A stretch of DNA of 24,868 nt from CAYLYM01 sp964387645 (GTDB taxonomy: Bacteria > Calditrichota > Calditrichia > RBG-13-44-9), in assembly GCA_964387645.1 (NCBI GenBank), contig CAYLYM010000055.1, positions 1 through 24,868 on the forward strand, given 5' to 3'. The stretch's first letter is position 1, and every line of letters starts with the position of its first letter. Positions 1-7,809 of the stretch are shown piece by piece. The position numbers and the translations under genes were made by a program. The notes below the pieces were generated by a model that saw only the letters and a program-made list of their open reading frames with translations, did not search any database and was not told where the DNA came from.

Positions 1-1
1 G

Positions 2-1024
2 GTCAATGAGAGATTAAAAGAAGAAAACCTCATATTGCATCAGGAAGCCGAGTGGAAATATGATTTTCAAAATATCATCGGGCAAAGTAAAGCCATGCAA
101 GAAGTTTTTCGATTGATGCGGAAAATTATTCCGACAGATACGACTATTCTATTGTTAGGCGAAACGGGAACAGGAAAAGAGCTGATCGCCCGGGCTATTC
201 ATTATAATGGTCCTCGGAAAGATAAACTTTTTGTGGCGCAGAACTGTGCCGCTTTACCAGACACGCTATTGGAAAGCGAACTATTTGGTCATGTCAAAGG
301 GGCTTTTACCGGCGCTATTACTGAAAAGAAGGGGTTATTCGAGATTGCCGATGGTGGAACAATATTTTTAGATGAAATCGGAGATACGTCTCCAGCGCTG
401 CAACAGAGATTATTGCGGGTTTTGCAGGAGGGAGAAATTCGCCGGTTAGGCGATGACCGGGTCATTAAGGTGGATGTTAGAATTATATCGGCCACTAATA
501 AAGATTTGCAGGAGAAAATGCGCGAAGGATCTTTTCGTGAGGATTTGTACTATCGGTTAAATGTTTTCCCCATTCGGGTTCCTCCTTTACGGGAACGGCG
601 TGAAGATATTCCCTTACTTGCCAATCACTTCTTGAAAAAATATTGCAAAAAACTTGGAAAAAACATACCTGGGTTTGATAAAGAAGCCTTAAATTTACTT
701 ATGGCTGCCCCTTTTCCTGGTAATGTCAGGGAGTTAGAAAATGAAATTCAAAGGGCTGTGGCTCTGGTTGATGAGGGTCAACCTATTACTGCAGATATAT
801 TGTCCGAGAATATTCGTGGGGGACAATCATCAGTAGTTTCCATTTTAAAAAAATCGGGTTCTCTAAGGGAACTGACAGAGTCCATTGAAAAATACATGAT
901 TGTTGAGGCCCTTAAAAAGAATAATGGAAATATAACGCATACCGCTCAAAGCCTGGGCCTTAGCCGCGTGGGCTTACAAAAGAAAATTCACCGCTACGGT
1001 TTAGCTATTCCTAAAACTGATTAG
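2..1024 (+). CDS. Sigma-54-dependent transcriptional activator, 5'-truncated by the window edge
   Basis: This is the 3' part of a bacterial enhancer-binding protein of the NtrC type, which uses ATP to remodel sigma-54 RNA polymerase. The frame is open to the left edge without a stop. The first visible residues (VNERLKEEN...) look like a coiled linker from an upstream sensory or receiver domain, so a TTG at 35 is probably not the start. Visible in order: Walker A GETGTGKE, the sigma-54-contacting GAFTGA loop, Walker B GGTIFLDEIGD, the R-finger region REDLYYRLNVFPIRVPPLR, and a C-terminal Fis-type helix-turn-helix (NGNITHTAQSLGLSRVGLQ). All key AAA+ motifs are intact. What it senses cannot be told because the N-terminus is missing. 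A sigma-54-like promoter lies 178 bases downstream, suggesting the next genes as targets (inference). Confidence 0.95.
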   Translation, partial: VNERLKEENLILHQEAEWKYDFQNIIGQSKAMQEVFRLMRKIIPTDTTILLLGETGTGKELIARAIHYNGPRKDKLFVAQNCAALPDTLLESELFGHVKGAFTGAITEKKGLFEIADGGTIFLDEIGDTSPALQQRLLRVLQEGEIRRLGDDRVIKVDVRIISATNKDLQEKMREGSFREDLYYRLNVFPIRVPPLRERREDIPLLANHFLKKYCKKLGKNIPGFDKEALNLLMAAPFPGNVRELENEIQRAVALVDEGQPITADILSENIRGGQSSVVSILKKSGSLRELTESIEKYMIVEALKKNNGNITHTAQSLGLSRVGLQKKIHRYGLAIPKTD

Positions 1025-1072
1025 AAACCCCACTCTAAAATCTGTATTCACTCCATATTTAAAGTGCAAAGC

Positions 1073-1097
1073 AAGTTTACAGTTCTAATGTAAACTT
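1073..1097 (+). terminator. Hairpin downstream of the activator gene, weak terminator
   Basis: A 9-bp perfect stem (AAGTTTACA / TGTAAACTT) with a 7-base loop sits 48 bases after the activator stop codon. Only a short T stretch follows, so it is at best a weak rho-independent terminator. Confidence 0.35.
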
Positions 1098-1201
1098 TAT
1101 TGGCAGTAAATAGGGTCTATTCTTCTTGAGTGAAATATTAATTTTCTATAATTAGAATAATATCAATGATATGCCGAAAGTTTCTTTTTTGCTATTCTTC
1201 C

Positions 1202-1216
1202 TGGCATGAGCTTTGA
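1202..1216 (+). promoter_or_regulatory. Sigma-54-like -24/-12 promoter
   Basis: TGGCATGAGCTTTGA matches the sigma-54 consensus TGGCACG-N4-TTGC at 9 of 11 defined positions. The GG and G-A elements have the exact 10-base spacing the family requires. The weak points are T for C in the -24 element and A for the usual C at -12. Transcription would begin near 1228, about 27 bases before the ATG at 1255. The location, directly after a sigma-54 activator gene and before a lipoprotein gene, supports the call. Confidence 0.5.
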
Positions 1217-1254
1217 ACTTATAATAGGCAGAAGCTTAATGACTGGAGAACGGC

Positions 1255-1440
1255 ATGAAATTTTGGATGGTTTTACTAATTATTTTAGTGGCAAATTTAA
1301 TAGAGATTTTTCCAACAGATTCAGTTGCCTGGATTTGTAAAATGTCGTTGTATCTCATTATTTTTCGCCCGTTTGAAAAGTGTGAATTGGCTGTATTAAG
1401 GTTTACCCCTTTAACAATAGCTGAAAAATCGCGTATTTAA
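1255..1440 (+). CDS. Possible small hydrophobic protein, unknown
   Basis: A 61-codon frame beginning with ATG six bases after a GGAG ribosome binding site. The first 15-20 residues (MKFWMVLLIILVANLIEI) are hydrophobic, like a membrane anchor or signal peptide, and a second hydrophobic patch follows near residues 30-37. It ends 18 bases before the next gene, so the two could be co-transcribed from the sigma-54-like site. I recognise no family. It could equally be untranslated leader that happens to be open. Confidence 0.4.
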   Translation: MKFWMVLLIILVANLIEIFPTDSVAWICKMSLYLIIFRPFEKCELAVLRFTPLTIAEKSRI

Positions 1441-1458
1441 TTAGAAGGAGGCTTTAAA

Positions 1459-2979
1459 ATGAAACGCATACAAAAATTATCTTTGAGCTTTGCCCTGGCA
1501 GGACTGCTCTTTTTGTTGAACAGTTGTTATACTTCTTTTCATACAGTTAAGCGTGTCTACTGGGCTGGTGATGAATATGCTGTTGAGGAGGCAGCTTACA
1601 TTGATTATGATGATAACCAATGGGATGAATATGATTCACCTGTGACAGTAAAGACTGAATTGCGTTTTATGCCCTCGCGGCTCGTGGTAAAAGAAACCTA
1701 TTTTGATTACGGTCATTACGTTCGAACAATAAAATACGTCGACTACGATCCGTGGTACGATTCCTGGTATGATCCATATCCTGTTCACGTTTTTGATGAT
1801 CCAGATATTTTTATTGATATACGTTTCGGATTTGGTTGGCCACACCATCACTGGCGTCGGTATTTCGCTCATTTTTATACCGGTTTTGAATTCAATTGGG
1901 GTTTTTCTTTTACCTGGTGTGATCCCTGGTGGGATGATTTTGTTTATTATCCCGTTCCTGTTTATTACCCTGTTCCAATTTATTATCCAGCGCCAGTTTA
2001 TCCCCCGGTGATTGTTTATAATCCAGGTTATGTCTATTCAGGGAGGAACTTTGGAAAGCGCCATTGGGATAGGCGAAAGCCCACGGAGAGGAATGGCTTT
2101 GGCCGGCGAAATACCCTGGTGGATCATGAACAGATTTCGAAGAGGGATAATCAGACCCGTATTGTTCGACGAACTGAGCATGCTTCATCGGATAAAGCCA
2201 TGAAACCTGTTAATTCGGAGATTAGTCGAAAATTCCAGCGAAGAAGTCAAAGAAATTCTTCTGATTTTCAAAATAAACTAATTGATGTCCAGAGAGAAAA
2301 TTTGCAACGGAGAAGCGAAGTTGTTCGCCTTGAACTCAGCAAACATCGATCGGAAGATAGAAGAAAAAATGAATCATCCACTTTAACGCAAATAAATAAA
2401 AAAGAAAATACAGTGAAGCACCGATTAAGCGAAAACGAGATTAAATTGATACAAAATTATCGAAGAAATTCTGAAACGAAAAAAGAAAGAGAAAGCCATT
2501 ATTCTAAACCAGCTCGGCGTACGGCCCGAAGTGTTGGTGTAGCACAGAAGAAATCTGTTGAAAATCAGAGAGAAAAATATTCAACGAAAACCAATTCAGG
2601 ATATTCACACAGGCAGACGGTAAGAACCACGAGTGGATCAACAGTGTATGGCTCAAATCATCGTTCAAGCTATTCAAAGTCTTATCAGAATCGGAAAAGT
2701 AGTTCAAATCAGAAAAGCCAGACGGCAAGGTCTCGATTGGGAAATTACAGAAAATCTCAACCGAAGAAACAGGTTTCTACTAAAAGTCTTTATGGGTCAT
2801 CGAAATCAACGAGGAAACAGGCTTCATATTCAAGGTCTACAAACACTTCCAGGGCAAGCGGCCGGAGCCGTCTGAGCCCTCAGGTAAAAAAATCGAGGTC
2901 TACGCAGAAGAATACTTCTAGCACATCTCAGAATCGCTCATCGTCGAGTAAATCGTCGAAAAGAGCCCGAAGGCGGTAA
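1459..2979 (+). CDS. Large predicted lipoprotein of unknown family with basic C-terminal half
   Basis: A 506-residue protein with a strong AGGAGG ribosome binding site. The signal peptide ends in LLNSC, so Cys23 would be lipidated and the protein anchored in the envelope. Residues about 25-195 are rich in Tyr, Trp, Asp, Pro and His and include three tandem VYYPVP-type hexapeptides (residues 162-179). From about residue 200 the composition switches to Arg, Lys, Ser and Gln with almost no acidic stretches, ending in an SSSSKSSKRARRR-like tail. The basic half looks disordered and could bind polyanions such as LPS, DNA, polyphosphate or wall polymers (inference). No enzyme motif is visible and I do not recognise the family. 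It lies downstream of a sigma-54-like promoter and 65 bases before an outer-membrane protein gene. Confidence 0.85.
   Translation: MKRIQKLSLSFALAGLLFLLNSCYTSFHTVKRVYWAGDEYAVEEAAYIDYDDNQWDEYDSPVTVKTELRFMPSRLVVKETYFDYGHYVRTIKYVDYDPWYDSWYDPYPVHVFDDPDIFIDIRFGFGWPHHHWRRYFAHFYTGFEFNWGFSFTWCDPWWDDFVYYPVPVYYPVPIYYPAPVYPPVIVYNPGYVYSGRNFGKRHWDRRKPTERNGFGRRNTLVDHEQISKRDNQTRIVRRTEHASSDKAMKPVNSEISRKFQRRSQRNSSDFQNKLIDVQRENLQRRSEVVRLELSKHRSEDRRKNESSTLTQINKKENTVKHRLSENEIKLIQNYRRNSETKKERESHYSKPARRTARSVGVAQKKSVENQREKYSTKTNSGYSHRQTVRTTSGSTVYGSNHRSSYSKSYQNRKSSSNQKSQTARSRLGNYRKSQPKKQVSTKSLYGSSKSTRKQASYSRSTNTSRASGRSRLSPQVKKSRSTQKNTSSTSQNRSSSSKSSKRARRR
1942..1995 (+). repeat. Three 18-base in-frame tandem repeats encoding VYYPVP-type units
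   Basis: Three consecutive 18-base units at 1942, 1960 and 1978 encode VYYPVP, VYYPVP and IYYPAP, followed by a degenerate VYPPVI. They differ mainly at third codon positions, so the repeat is kept at protein level rather than being a fresh DNA duplication. Confidence 0.8.
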
Positions 2980-3044
2980 ATGATTTAAATAGTTTCGATG
3001 AAATTTGATTGATAAAAAGATGAAAAAAGATTAGGAGGCATAAA

Positions 3045-4421
3045 ATGTGGAAAAAACTTTTTAGCTGGATTTTCCTTCTTTTCATCATAAATCTAGGAAT
3101 GAGTCAGACTGCACAGGATGCCATTCGAATACGAAATATGGAATTTGGATTTGGCGCCCGGCCAATAGCCATGGGAGGAAATGGTGTGGCCCTGGCAGAT
3201 GATTATTCAGCAATTTACTGGAATCCTGGCGGTCTGGCTTCTTTGAAAAAAACACAATTTATGGTGGAATTTTCGCATTTGAATTTTTCGAATGATGCAT
3301 TATTCTTTGATAATTTGAATTCATCAAACGAAAGTTTTAGCCGATTGCGCAGTATTGGTTTAGCGGTTCCCCTTCCAACAACTCGTGGTAGTTTTGTCCT
3401 TGGATTTGGTTACAACTTTGTAAAAGATTTTGATGATTATCTTTATTTCAATGGAGTCAATCAGTTGAGCAATGGTTTGGAATTTGAATTAGATGATGGT
3501 GAAGGAAACTTTGCCTGGTATAGTTTTGATAGTGATGTTTTACAAACCGAAGAAGTATCTACCGAGGGTGGATTAAGTCAATGGTCTTTTGGTGCCGGTA
3601 TGGCGCTGTCGCCGAATTTTGATTTTGGTGTTTCTATGAACTTCTGGCGAGGACGTGATGAATATAGATTGATGTTCCATCAGGTTGATGATGCGAACAT
3701 CTACAATACATTCCCGGCTGATTTTGAAAGCTACACATTGAATCAATATTTACAAACTAAATATCAGGCATTCAGTTTGAAATTAGGTGGCATGTTTAAA
3801 CTAAACAAGCAAATGCGGCTGGGAATGGCTGTAGAATTCCCAACTACATTTACACTAAAGGAAACATTTTGTAGTTCGGATAAGCTGGTGTTTGATGATG
3901 GTTATGTCGATGCCGTGGATAGTGAGCCGGGTGAGTGGGAATACAGGGTTAAAACACCTTATCGCTTCGATGCGGGCCTCGGCATTAATACCGAAAGATT
4001 AAGCTTAACGGCCGGTGTGTCTTACAGGGATTGGTCACAAACCCGTTTTGACAAGCCGAACGAGCTGCTGTTAAACGAAGATTACAGTGAACTTTTAATG
4101 GAGAATAATTCTCTCCGTCAAGACTACCGAGAGGTTCTGAATTATCATCTTGGTGGAGAATTAGTGCTGCCAGGTAATGTAATTTTTTTGCGAGTTGGAT
4201 ATGCTGTTTATCCTTCACCTCTACGAAATGCCCCAAAAGATATGGATAGAATTTACTATAGTGGAGGCATTGGTGTACAGGTAAACCAAAATGTTATGCT
4301 CGATGTCACTTTATTACGAGGCACTTGGAGCCGTAAAAGTGAAGACTCCTTCACTCCAGGTAGTACCCTGGAGGATATTACTGAAAATCGTTTCTTCGTT
4401 GGTATCCGTTATAATTTCTAA
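3045..4421 (+). CDS. Outer-membrane beta-barrel protein, PorV/FadL-like
   Basis: A 458-residue exported protein: an N-terminal hydrophobic signal peptide ends around MSQTAQDA. The following segment, GFGARPIAMGGNGVALADD then SAIYWNPGGLASL, is the hallmark N-terminal block of the PorV/UPF0164/FadL-like barrel superfamily. The rest alternates polar and aromatic residues as in transmembrane beta strands. The chain ends in FFVGIRYNF, with the terminal aromatic residue that the BAM machinery recognises. A TAGGAGG ribosome binding site precedes the ATG, and a terminator follows. Proteins of this superfamily range from fatty-acid channels to type IX secretion shuttles; no other type IX component is visible here, so the role is left open. 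Confidence 0.85.
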   Translation: MWKKLFSWIFLLFIINLGMSQTAQDAIRIRNMEFGFGARPIAMGGNGVALADDYSAIYWNPGGLASLKKTQFMVEFSHLNFSNDALFFDNLNSSNESFSRLRSIGLAVPLPTTRGSFVLGFGYNFVKDFDDYLYFNGVNQLSNGLEFELDDGEGNFAWYSFDSDVLQTEEVSTEGGLSQWSFGAGMALSPNFDFGVSMNFWRGRDEYRLMFHQVDDANIYNTFPADFESYTLNQYLQTKYQAFSLKLGGMFKLNKQMRLGMAVEFPTTFTLKETFCSSDKLVFDDGYVDAVDSEPGEWEYRVKTPYRFDAGLGINTERLSLTAGVSYRDWSQTRFDKPNELLLNEDYSELLMENNSLRQDYREVLNYHLGGELVLPGNVIFLRVGYAVYPSPLRNAPKDMDRIYYSGGIGVQVNQNVMLDVTLLRGTWSRKSEDSFTPGSTLEDITENRFFVGIRYNF

Positions 4422-4458
4422 AATTTAATAAAAAACACTAATTGAGTAACTGTAGAAC

Positions 4459-4494
4459 CAGGTTTTTGGCTAAACGCCAGAAACCTGTTTTTTT
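4459..4494 (+). terminator. Rho-independent terminator after the outer-membrane protein gene
   Basis: A 12-base stem with one G-U pair (CAGGTTTTTGGC / GCCAGAAACCTG), loop TAAAC, followed by seven T residues. It lies 38 bases after the stop codon at 4421. Confidence 0.9.
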
Positions 4495-4848
4495 CTTCAA
4501 TCCTTCATATCCTTTATGCCTCGAAAAAGTTAAAATTTTTATTGATATTTATTAATACATTTGAATTTATTTTGTGTATTTTTATTTATTTAGAATAAAA
4601 TGTGAATTATTATGGATTGAAAATTATTTATTATATAAAAGAAACTTAATGAATCGAAAAATTTCTTTAATAGTTCATTGGATTATTGATATGCATTCTA
4701 ATTAAGGAATCGTTTATAAAAGTTTTTATCGTTTATACTTGAGAATATCGGTGGACGTTCATAGCACTTTGTCGATGAGAAATTAATGTGTATTGCCTCG
4801 AATGAGTGTTTGCATTAAATTGAGATATTTAAATAGAAAGGTAAAAAT
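4495..4848. other. Intergenic region upstream of rsmI
   Basis: Very AT-rich, with stop codons in all frames. I see no RNA gene or repeat. It probably carries the promoter for the rsmI/phosphatidyltransferase pair, but no convincing -35/-10 pair stood out. Confidence 0.5.
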
Positions 4849-5553
4849 ACGGCAGAGAAATCGACACAAGGAAACCTTTATTTAGTAAGTGTTCCAATAG
4901 GGAATTTAGAAGACATTACCCTTCGAGCAATCCAAATATTAAAAAAAGTTGATTTTGTACTTGCTGAGGATACCCGTACAGCCAAGAGACTCCTCAATCA
5001 TCTAAATATTTCTCAAAAAGTCATAAGTTATTATTCATATAATGAAAGCCAGAAAACTCCTCAAATCATTGAGAGATTACAAAAAGGCTCAGATGCTGCG
5101 TTGATATCTGAAGCAGGCACTCCCCTTATTTCCGATCCTGGACATAAACTGGTGATGGCCTGTATTCAGCATCAGATACAAGTGATACCAGTTCCTGGTC
5201 CGTCGGCGCTACTGGCTGCTCTAGTTGCTTCTGGACTTCCGACTGATCGCTTTGTTTTCGAAGGATTTCTACCCAAAAAGAAAGGAAGAAAAACTCGCCT
5301 GGAATTTTTGTCAAATGAACCGGGTACGATCATTATTTACGAATCAGCAAACCGAATCCAAAAAACTTTAGAAGATATTGTAAAAATTTTAGGAAATCGT
5401 TATATTGTGCTCGCTCGTGAGCTAACTAAAAAGTTTGAAGAGTTTATCAGAGGCTATGCCTTAGACATACTAACGCAGCTTAGTTCGCGTAGATTGAAAG
5501 GTGAGATAGTGTTACTGATTGGGGGAACAGCCTTTAAACACGATAAAAAATGA
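4849..5553 (+). CDS. rsmI: 16S rRNA (cytidine-1402-2'-O)-methyltransferase
   Basis: The enzyme 2'-O-methylates C1402 of 16S rRNA in the decoding centre using S-adenosylmethionine. The family N-terminus GNLYLVSVPIGNLEDITLRA begins at codon 4870, and the diagnostic AEDTRTAKRLL, EAGTPLISDPG and PVPGPSALLAAL blocks all follow. At about 234 residues the length fits a short RsmI. The start is odd: the frame has a TAG at 4834-4836, and between it and the conserved N-terminus there is no ATG, GTG or TTG. The best candidate is ACG at 4849, placed 7 bases after an AAAGG ribosome binding site. Taking the ATG-like codon inside the gene at 5101 would delete a third of the Rossmann-like domain. The stop overlaps the next gene by an ATGA. 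Confidence 0.9.
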   Translation, partial: TAEKSTQGNLYLVSVPIGNLEDITLRAIQILKKVDFVLAEDTRTAKRLLNHLNISQKVISYYSYNESQKTPQIIERLQKGSDAALISEAGTPLISDPGHKLVMACIQHQIQVIPVPGPSALLAALVASGLPTDRFVFEGFLPKKKGRKTRLEFLSNEPGTIIIYESANRIQKTLEDIVKILGNRYIVLARELTKKFEEFIRGYALDILTQLSSRRLKGEIVLLIGGTAFKHDKK

Positions 5554-6206
5554 GAAATAATATGAGAAAAAAAGAGTTTACGGTCTTACCGCATGTAGTT
5601 CAACAATGGTTTCTCAACTTCATTGATCCTCTTATAAATTTTATTGTCCGATTAAATGTTCATCCAAACCATTTTACTATTCTTGGATTATTTATTTCGT
5701 TTGTCGGGGCCATTTTTTATGCAAAGCATGATATCCGTTTAGGCGGATTGTTTGTTCTTTTGGGTGGTATTTGTGATGTTATAGATGGCAAAGTTGCTCG
5801 CAGAACAGGTCTTTCATCTAAATTTGGAGCACTTTTGGACTCGAGTTTAGATCGTTTCGCAGAAGTTTTTATGTTTCTTGGAGTAGCTATTTACTTTGTG
5901 CAAATCGGCCACGATTTTACCAGTGTGATGGTTTTTCTGGCTTTAGGTGGATCCATGATGGTTAGTTATGTTCGAGCCAGAGCAGAAGGTTTGGGATATG
6001 ACTGCAAAATTGGTATTATGCAACGTCCAGAACGGATTGTTTATGTAGGTATAAGTTCCCTTATTCACACATATACTCTTGAGTTGGTAATTTGGATGGT
6101 TGCTATTCTGGCAAACTTCACCGCTATTCAAAGGATGTACCACGTATGGCAAAAGGAGAAGATAGAGAAGCTGGCTGAAGCCGAAAAAAGTGAATTAAAA
6201 AGTTAA
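5550..6206 (+). CDS. CDP-alcohol phosphatidyltransferase, possible phosphatidylinositol-phosphate synthase
   Basis: An integral-membrane enzyme of about 218 residues that transfers a phosphatidyl group from CDP-diacylglycerol to an alcohol. The family motif D-x2-DG-x2-AR-x8-G-x3-D-x3-D is complete: Asp76, Asp79, Gly80, Ala83, Arg84, Gly93, Asp97 and Asp101. Hydrophobic segments on either side give the expected six-helix pattern. The first ATG overlaps the rsmI stop (ATGA), suggesting translational coupling; ATG at 5562 (MRKKEF) is an equally good start. The next gene makes inositol-3-phosphate, so that may be the acceptor, as in known bacterial inositol-lipid clusters. The motif alone would also fit a PgsA-like enzyme. 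Confidence 0.88.
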   Translation: MRNNMRKKEFTVLPHVVQQWFLNFIDPLINFIVRLNVHPNHFTILGLFISFVGAIFYAKHDIRLGGLFVLLGGICDVIDGKVARRTGLSSKFGALLDSSLDRFAEVFMFLGVAIYFVQIGHDFTSVMVFLALGGSMMVSYVRARAEGLGYDCKIGIMQRPERIVYVGISSLIHTYTLELVIWMVAILANFTAIQRMYHVWQKEKIEKLAEAEKSELKS

Positions 6207-6346
6207 ACATTTTCCCTTCAGTAGTTATTTTTTTTCTATTTGATTTATTTAATTGTAGGAATAAATAACTATTTTCTGATATAAATAGTTTAAATAAACG
6301 ATTTCCAAATAATTTGTTATTAGGTGAATAAATTGAGGAGGTTGTG

Positions 6347-7675
6347 ATGGTACAAATGCCAAAAGTTGAGATTGAACCGGCAAAAGGGAAATTGGGAGTA
6401 TTAACGCCTGGTATGGGAGCAGTATCGACGACTTTTATAGCAGGAGTTATTGCAGTAAGAAAAGGAATTGGGCGGCCGTATGGTTCATTGACTCAGATGG
6501 GAACTATTCGCCTGGGTAAACGAACTGATAATCGCGTGCCCATGATAAAGGATTTTGTTCCACTGGCCGATTTGGATGACATCGTTTTTGGCGGTTGGGA
6601 CATTTTTGAAGACAATGTTTATAAATCAGCATTGAAGGCAGGCGTTTTGAAAAAAGATTTATTGGATACCCTCCGACCCGAATTAGAGGCCATCAAGCCC
6701 ATGAAAGGTGTATTCAACAGAAATTATGTGAAAAAGCTGGATGGCACTCATATTAAATCTGCCAAAACCAAGTGGGATTATGCACAGATGCTCATGGAGG
6801 ATATAGAAAAATTCAAAAGCGATAACAATCTGGAACGCCTGGTAGTTATATGGTGCGGAAGTACAGAAATTTTTTTGAGAGAAGAAGGTGTCCATCAAAC
6901 ATTAGAAAATTTTGAGAAAGGATTAAAAGAAAACCATCCAGGCATTTCTCCCAGTATGATCTATGCTTATGCAGCTATTAAGATGGGAATTCCCTTTGCC
7001 AACGGTGCGCCCAATTTAACTTCCGATTTCCCGGCAATGTATGAATTAGCTAAAGAAACTCAAACGCCCATAGCGGGTAAAGATTTTAAAACAGGTCAAA
7101 CATTAATGAAAACAATTGTAGCACCAGGATTAAAAGCTCGCTTATTGGGTCTGAAAGGGTGGTTTTCAACCAATATTTTGGGTAACAGAGACGGTGAAGT
7201 TCTGGACGATCCTGAATCCTTTAAAACCAAAGAGGAGAGTAAACTCTCTGTACTCGATCAGATCCTACAGCCAGATGTTTATCCTGAATTGTACAAAGAT
7301 TTTTATCATAAAGTACGAATTAATTATTACCCACCCAGTGGTGATAATAAAGAGGGATGGGATAACATTGACATTTTTGGCTGGTTAGGTTATCCGATGC
7401 AAATTAAGATAAACTTCTTATGTCGCGATAGTATCCTTGCAGCGCCTATTGTTCTAGACCTTGCTTTGTTCATGGATCTTGCCCAACGGGCTCACTTTAC
7501 CGGAATTCAAGAATGGCTATCGTTCTATTTTAAAAGCCCGATGCATCTACCCACCCTTTATCCTGAACACGATCTTTTTATTCAATTGATGAAACTGAAA
7601 AATACTTTACGTTATATGATGGGTGAAGAACAAATAACCCACCTGGGTGCTGATTATTACGAATATTACCGTTAA
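6347..7675 (+). CDS. Inositol-3-phosphate synthase
   Basis: An NAD-dependent cytosolic enzyme converting glucose-6-phosphate to 1L-myo-inositol-3-phosphate, about 442 residues. The N-terminal nucleotide-binding loop reads GVLTPGMGAVSTTFIAG. Later family blocks are WCGSTEI, FANGAPNLTSDFPA, GKDFKTGQT with its active-site lysines, STNILGNRDGEVLDDPESF, and GYPMQIKINFLCRDSILAAP. The start is set at ATG 6347 because the GAGGAGG site (6335-6341) is 5 bases upstream; the GTG at 6344 would sit too close. The upstream phosphatidyltransferase gives the product a likely use in inositol phospholipids. A strong terminator follows directly. Confidence 0.93.
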   Translation: MVQMPKVEIEPAKGKLGVLTPGMGAVSTTFIAGVIAVRKGIGRPYGSLTQMGTIRLGKRTDNRVPMIKDFVPLADLDDIVFGGWDIFEDNVYKSALKAGVLKKDLLDTLRPELEAIKPMKGVFNRNYVKKLDGTHIKSAKTKWDYAQMLMEDIEKFKSDNNLERLVVIWCGSTEIFLREEGVHQTLENFEKGLKENHPGISPSMIYAYAAIKMGIPFANGAPNLTSDFPAMYELAKETQTPIAGKDFKTGQTLMKTIVAPGLKARLLGLKGWFSTNILGNRDGEVLDDPESFKTKEESKLSVLDQILQPDVYPELYKDFYHKVRINYYPPSGDNKEGWDNIDIFGWLGYPMQIKINFLCRDSILAAPIVLDLALFMDLAQRAHFTGIQEWLSFYFKSPMHLPTLYPEHDLFIQLMKLKNTLRYMMGEEQITHLGADYYEYYR

Positions 7676-7682
7676 AAATCTT

Positions 7683-7717
7683 AAGGGAGAACACAGAAAT
7701 GGTGTTCTCCCTTTTTT
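7683..7717 (+). terminator. Rho-independent terminator after inositol-3-phosphate synthase
   Basis: A 12-base perfect stem AAGGGAGAACAC / GTGTTCTCCCTT with a 7-base loop; the last two stem bases run into a six-T tract. It starts 8 bases after the stop codon. Confidence 0.95.
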
Positions 7718-7741
7718 ACTTGGTTTGGAGGATACCAGCAT

Positions 7742-7795
7742 ATGATTGACACTCCTGATGAATTCGTTTTACTTGAAATAAGAGGCAGAAAATAA
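7742..7795 (+). CDS. Possible 17-residue leader peptide upstream of the MATE gene
   Basis: ATG to TAA encodes MIDTPDEFVLLEIRGRK. A GGAGG lies about 10 bases upstream, a better ribosome site than the one before the MATE gene itself. It ends 14 bases before the MATE start, so it could help load ribosomes or act as a leader. No family is known to me, and chance is a fair alternative. Confidence 0.25.
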   Translation: MIDTPDEFVLLEIRGRK

Positions 7796-7809
7796 CTGCA
7801 GGGTAGTGA

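Noticed and set aside
5101..5553. Short 150-residue version of RsmI starting at TTG 5101
   Set aside because: The conserved N-terminus of the family is encoded in the same frame upstream to 4870, so starting at 5101 would remove essential motifs.
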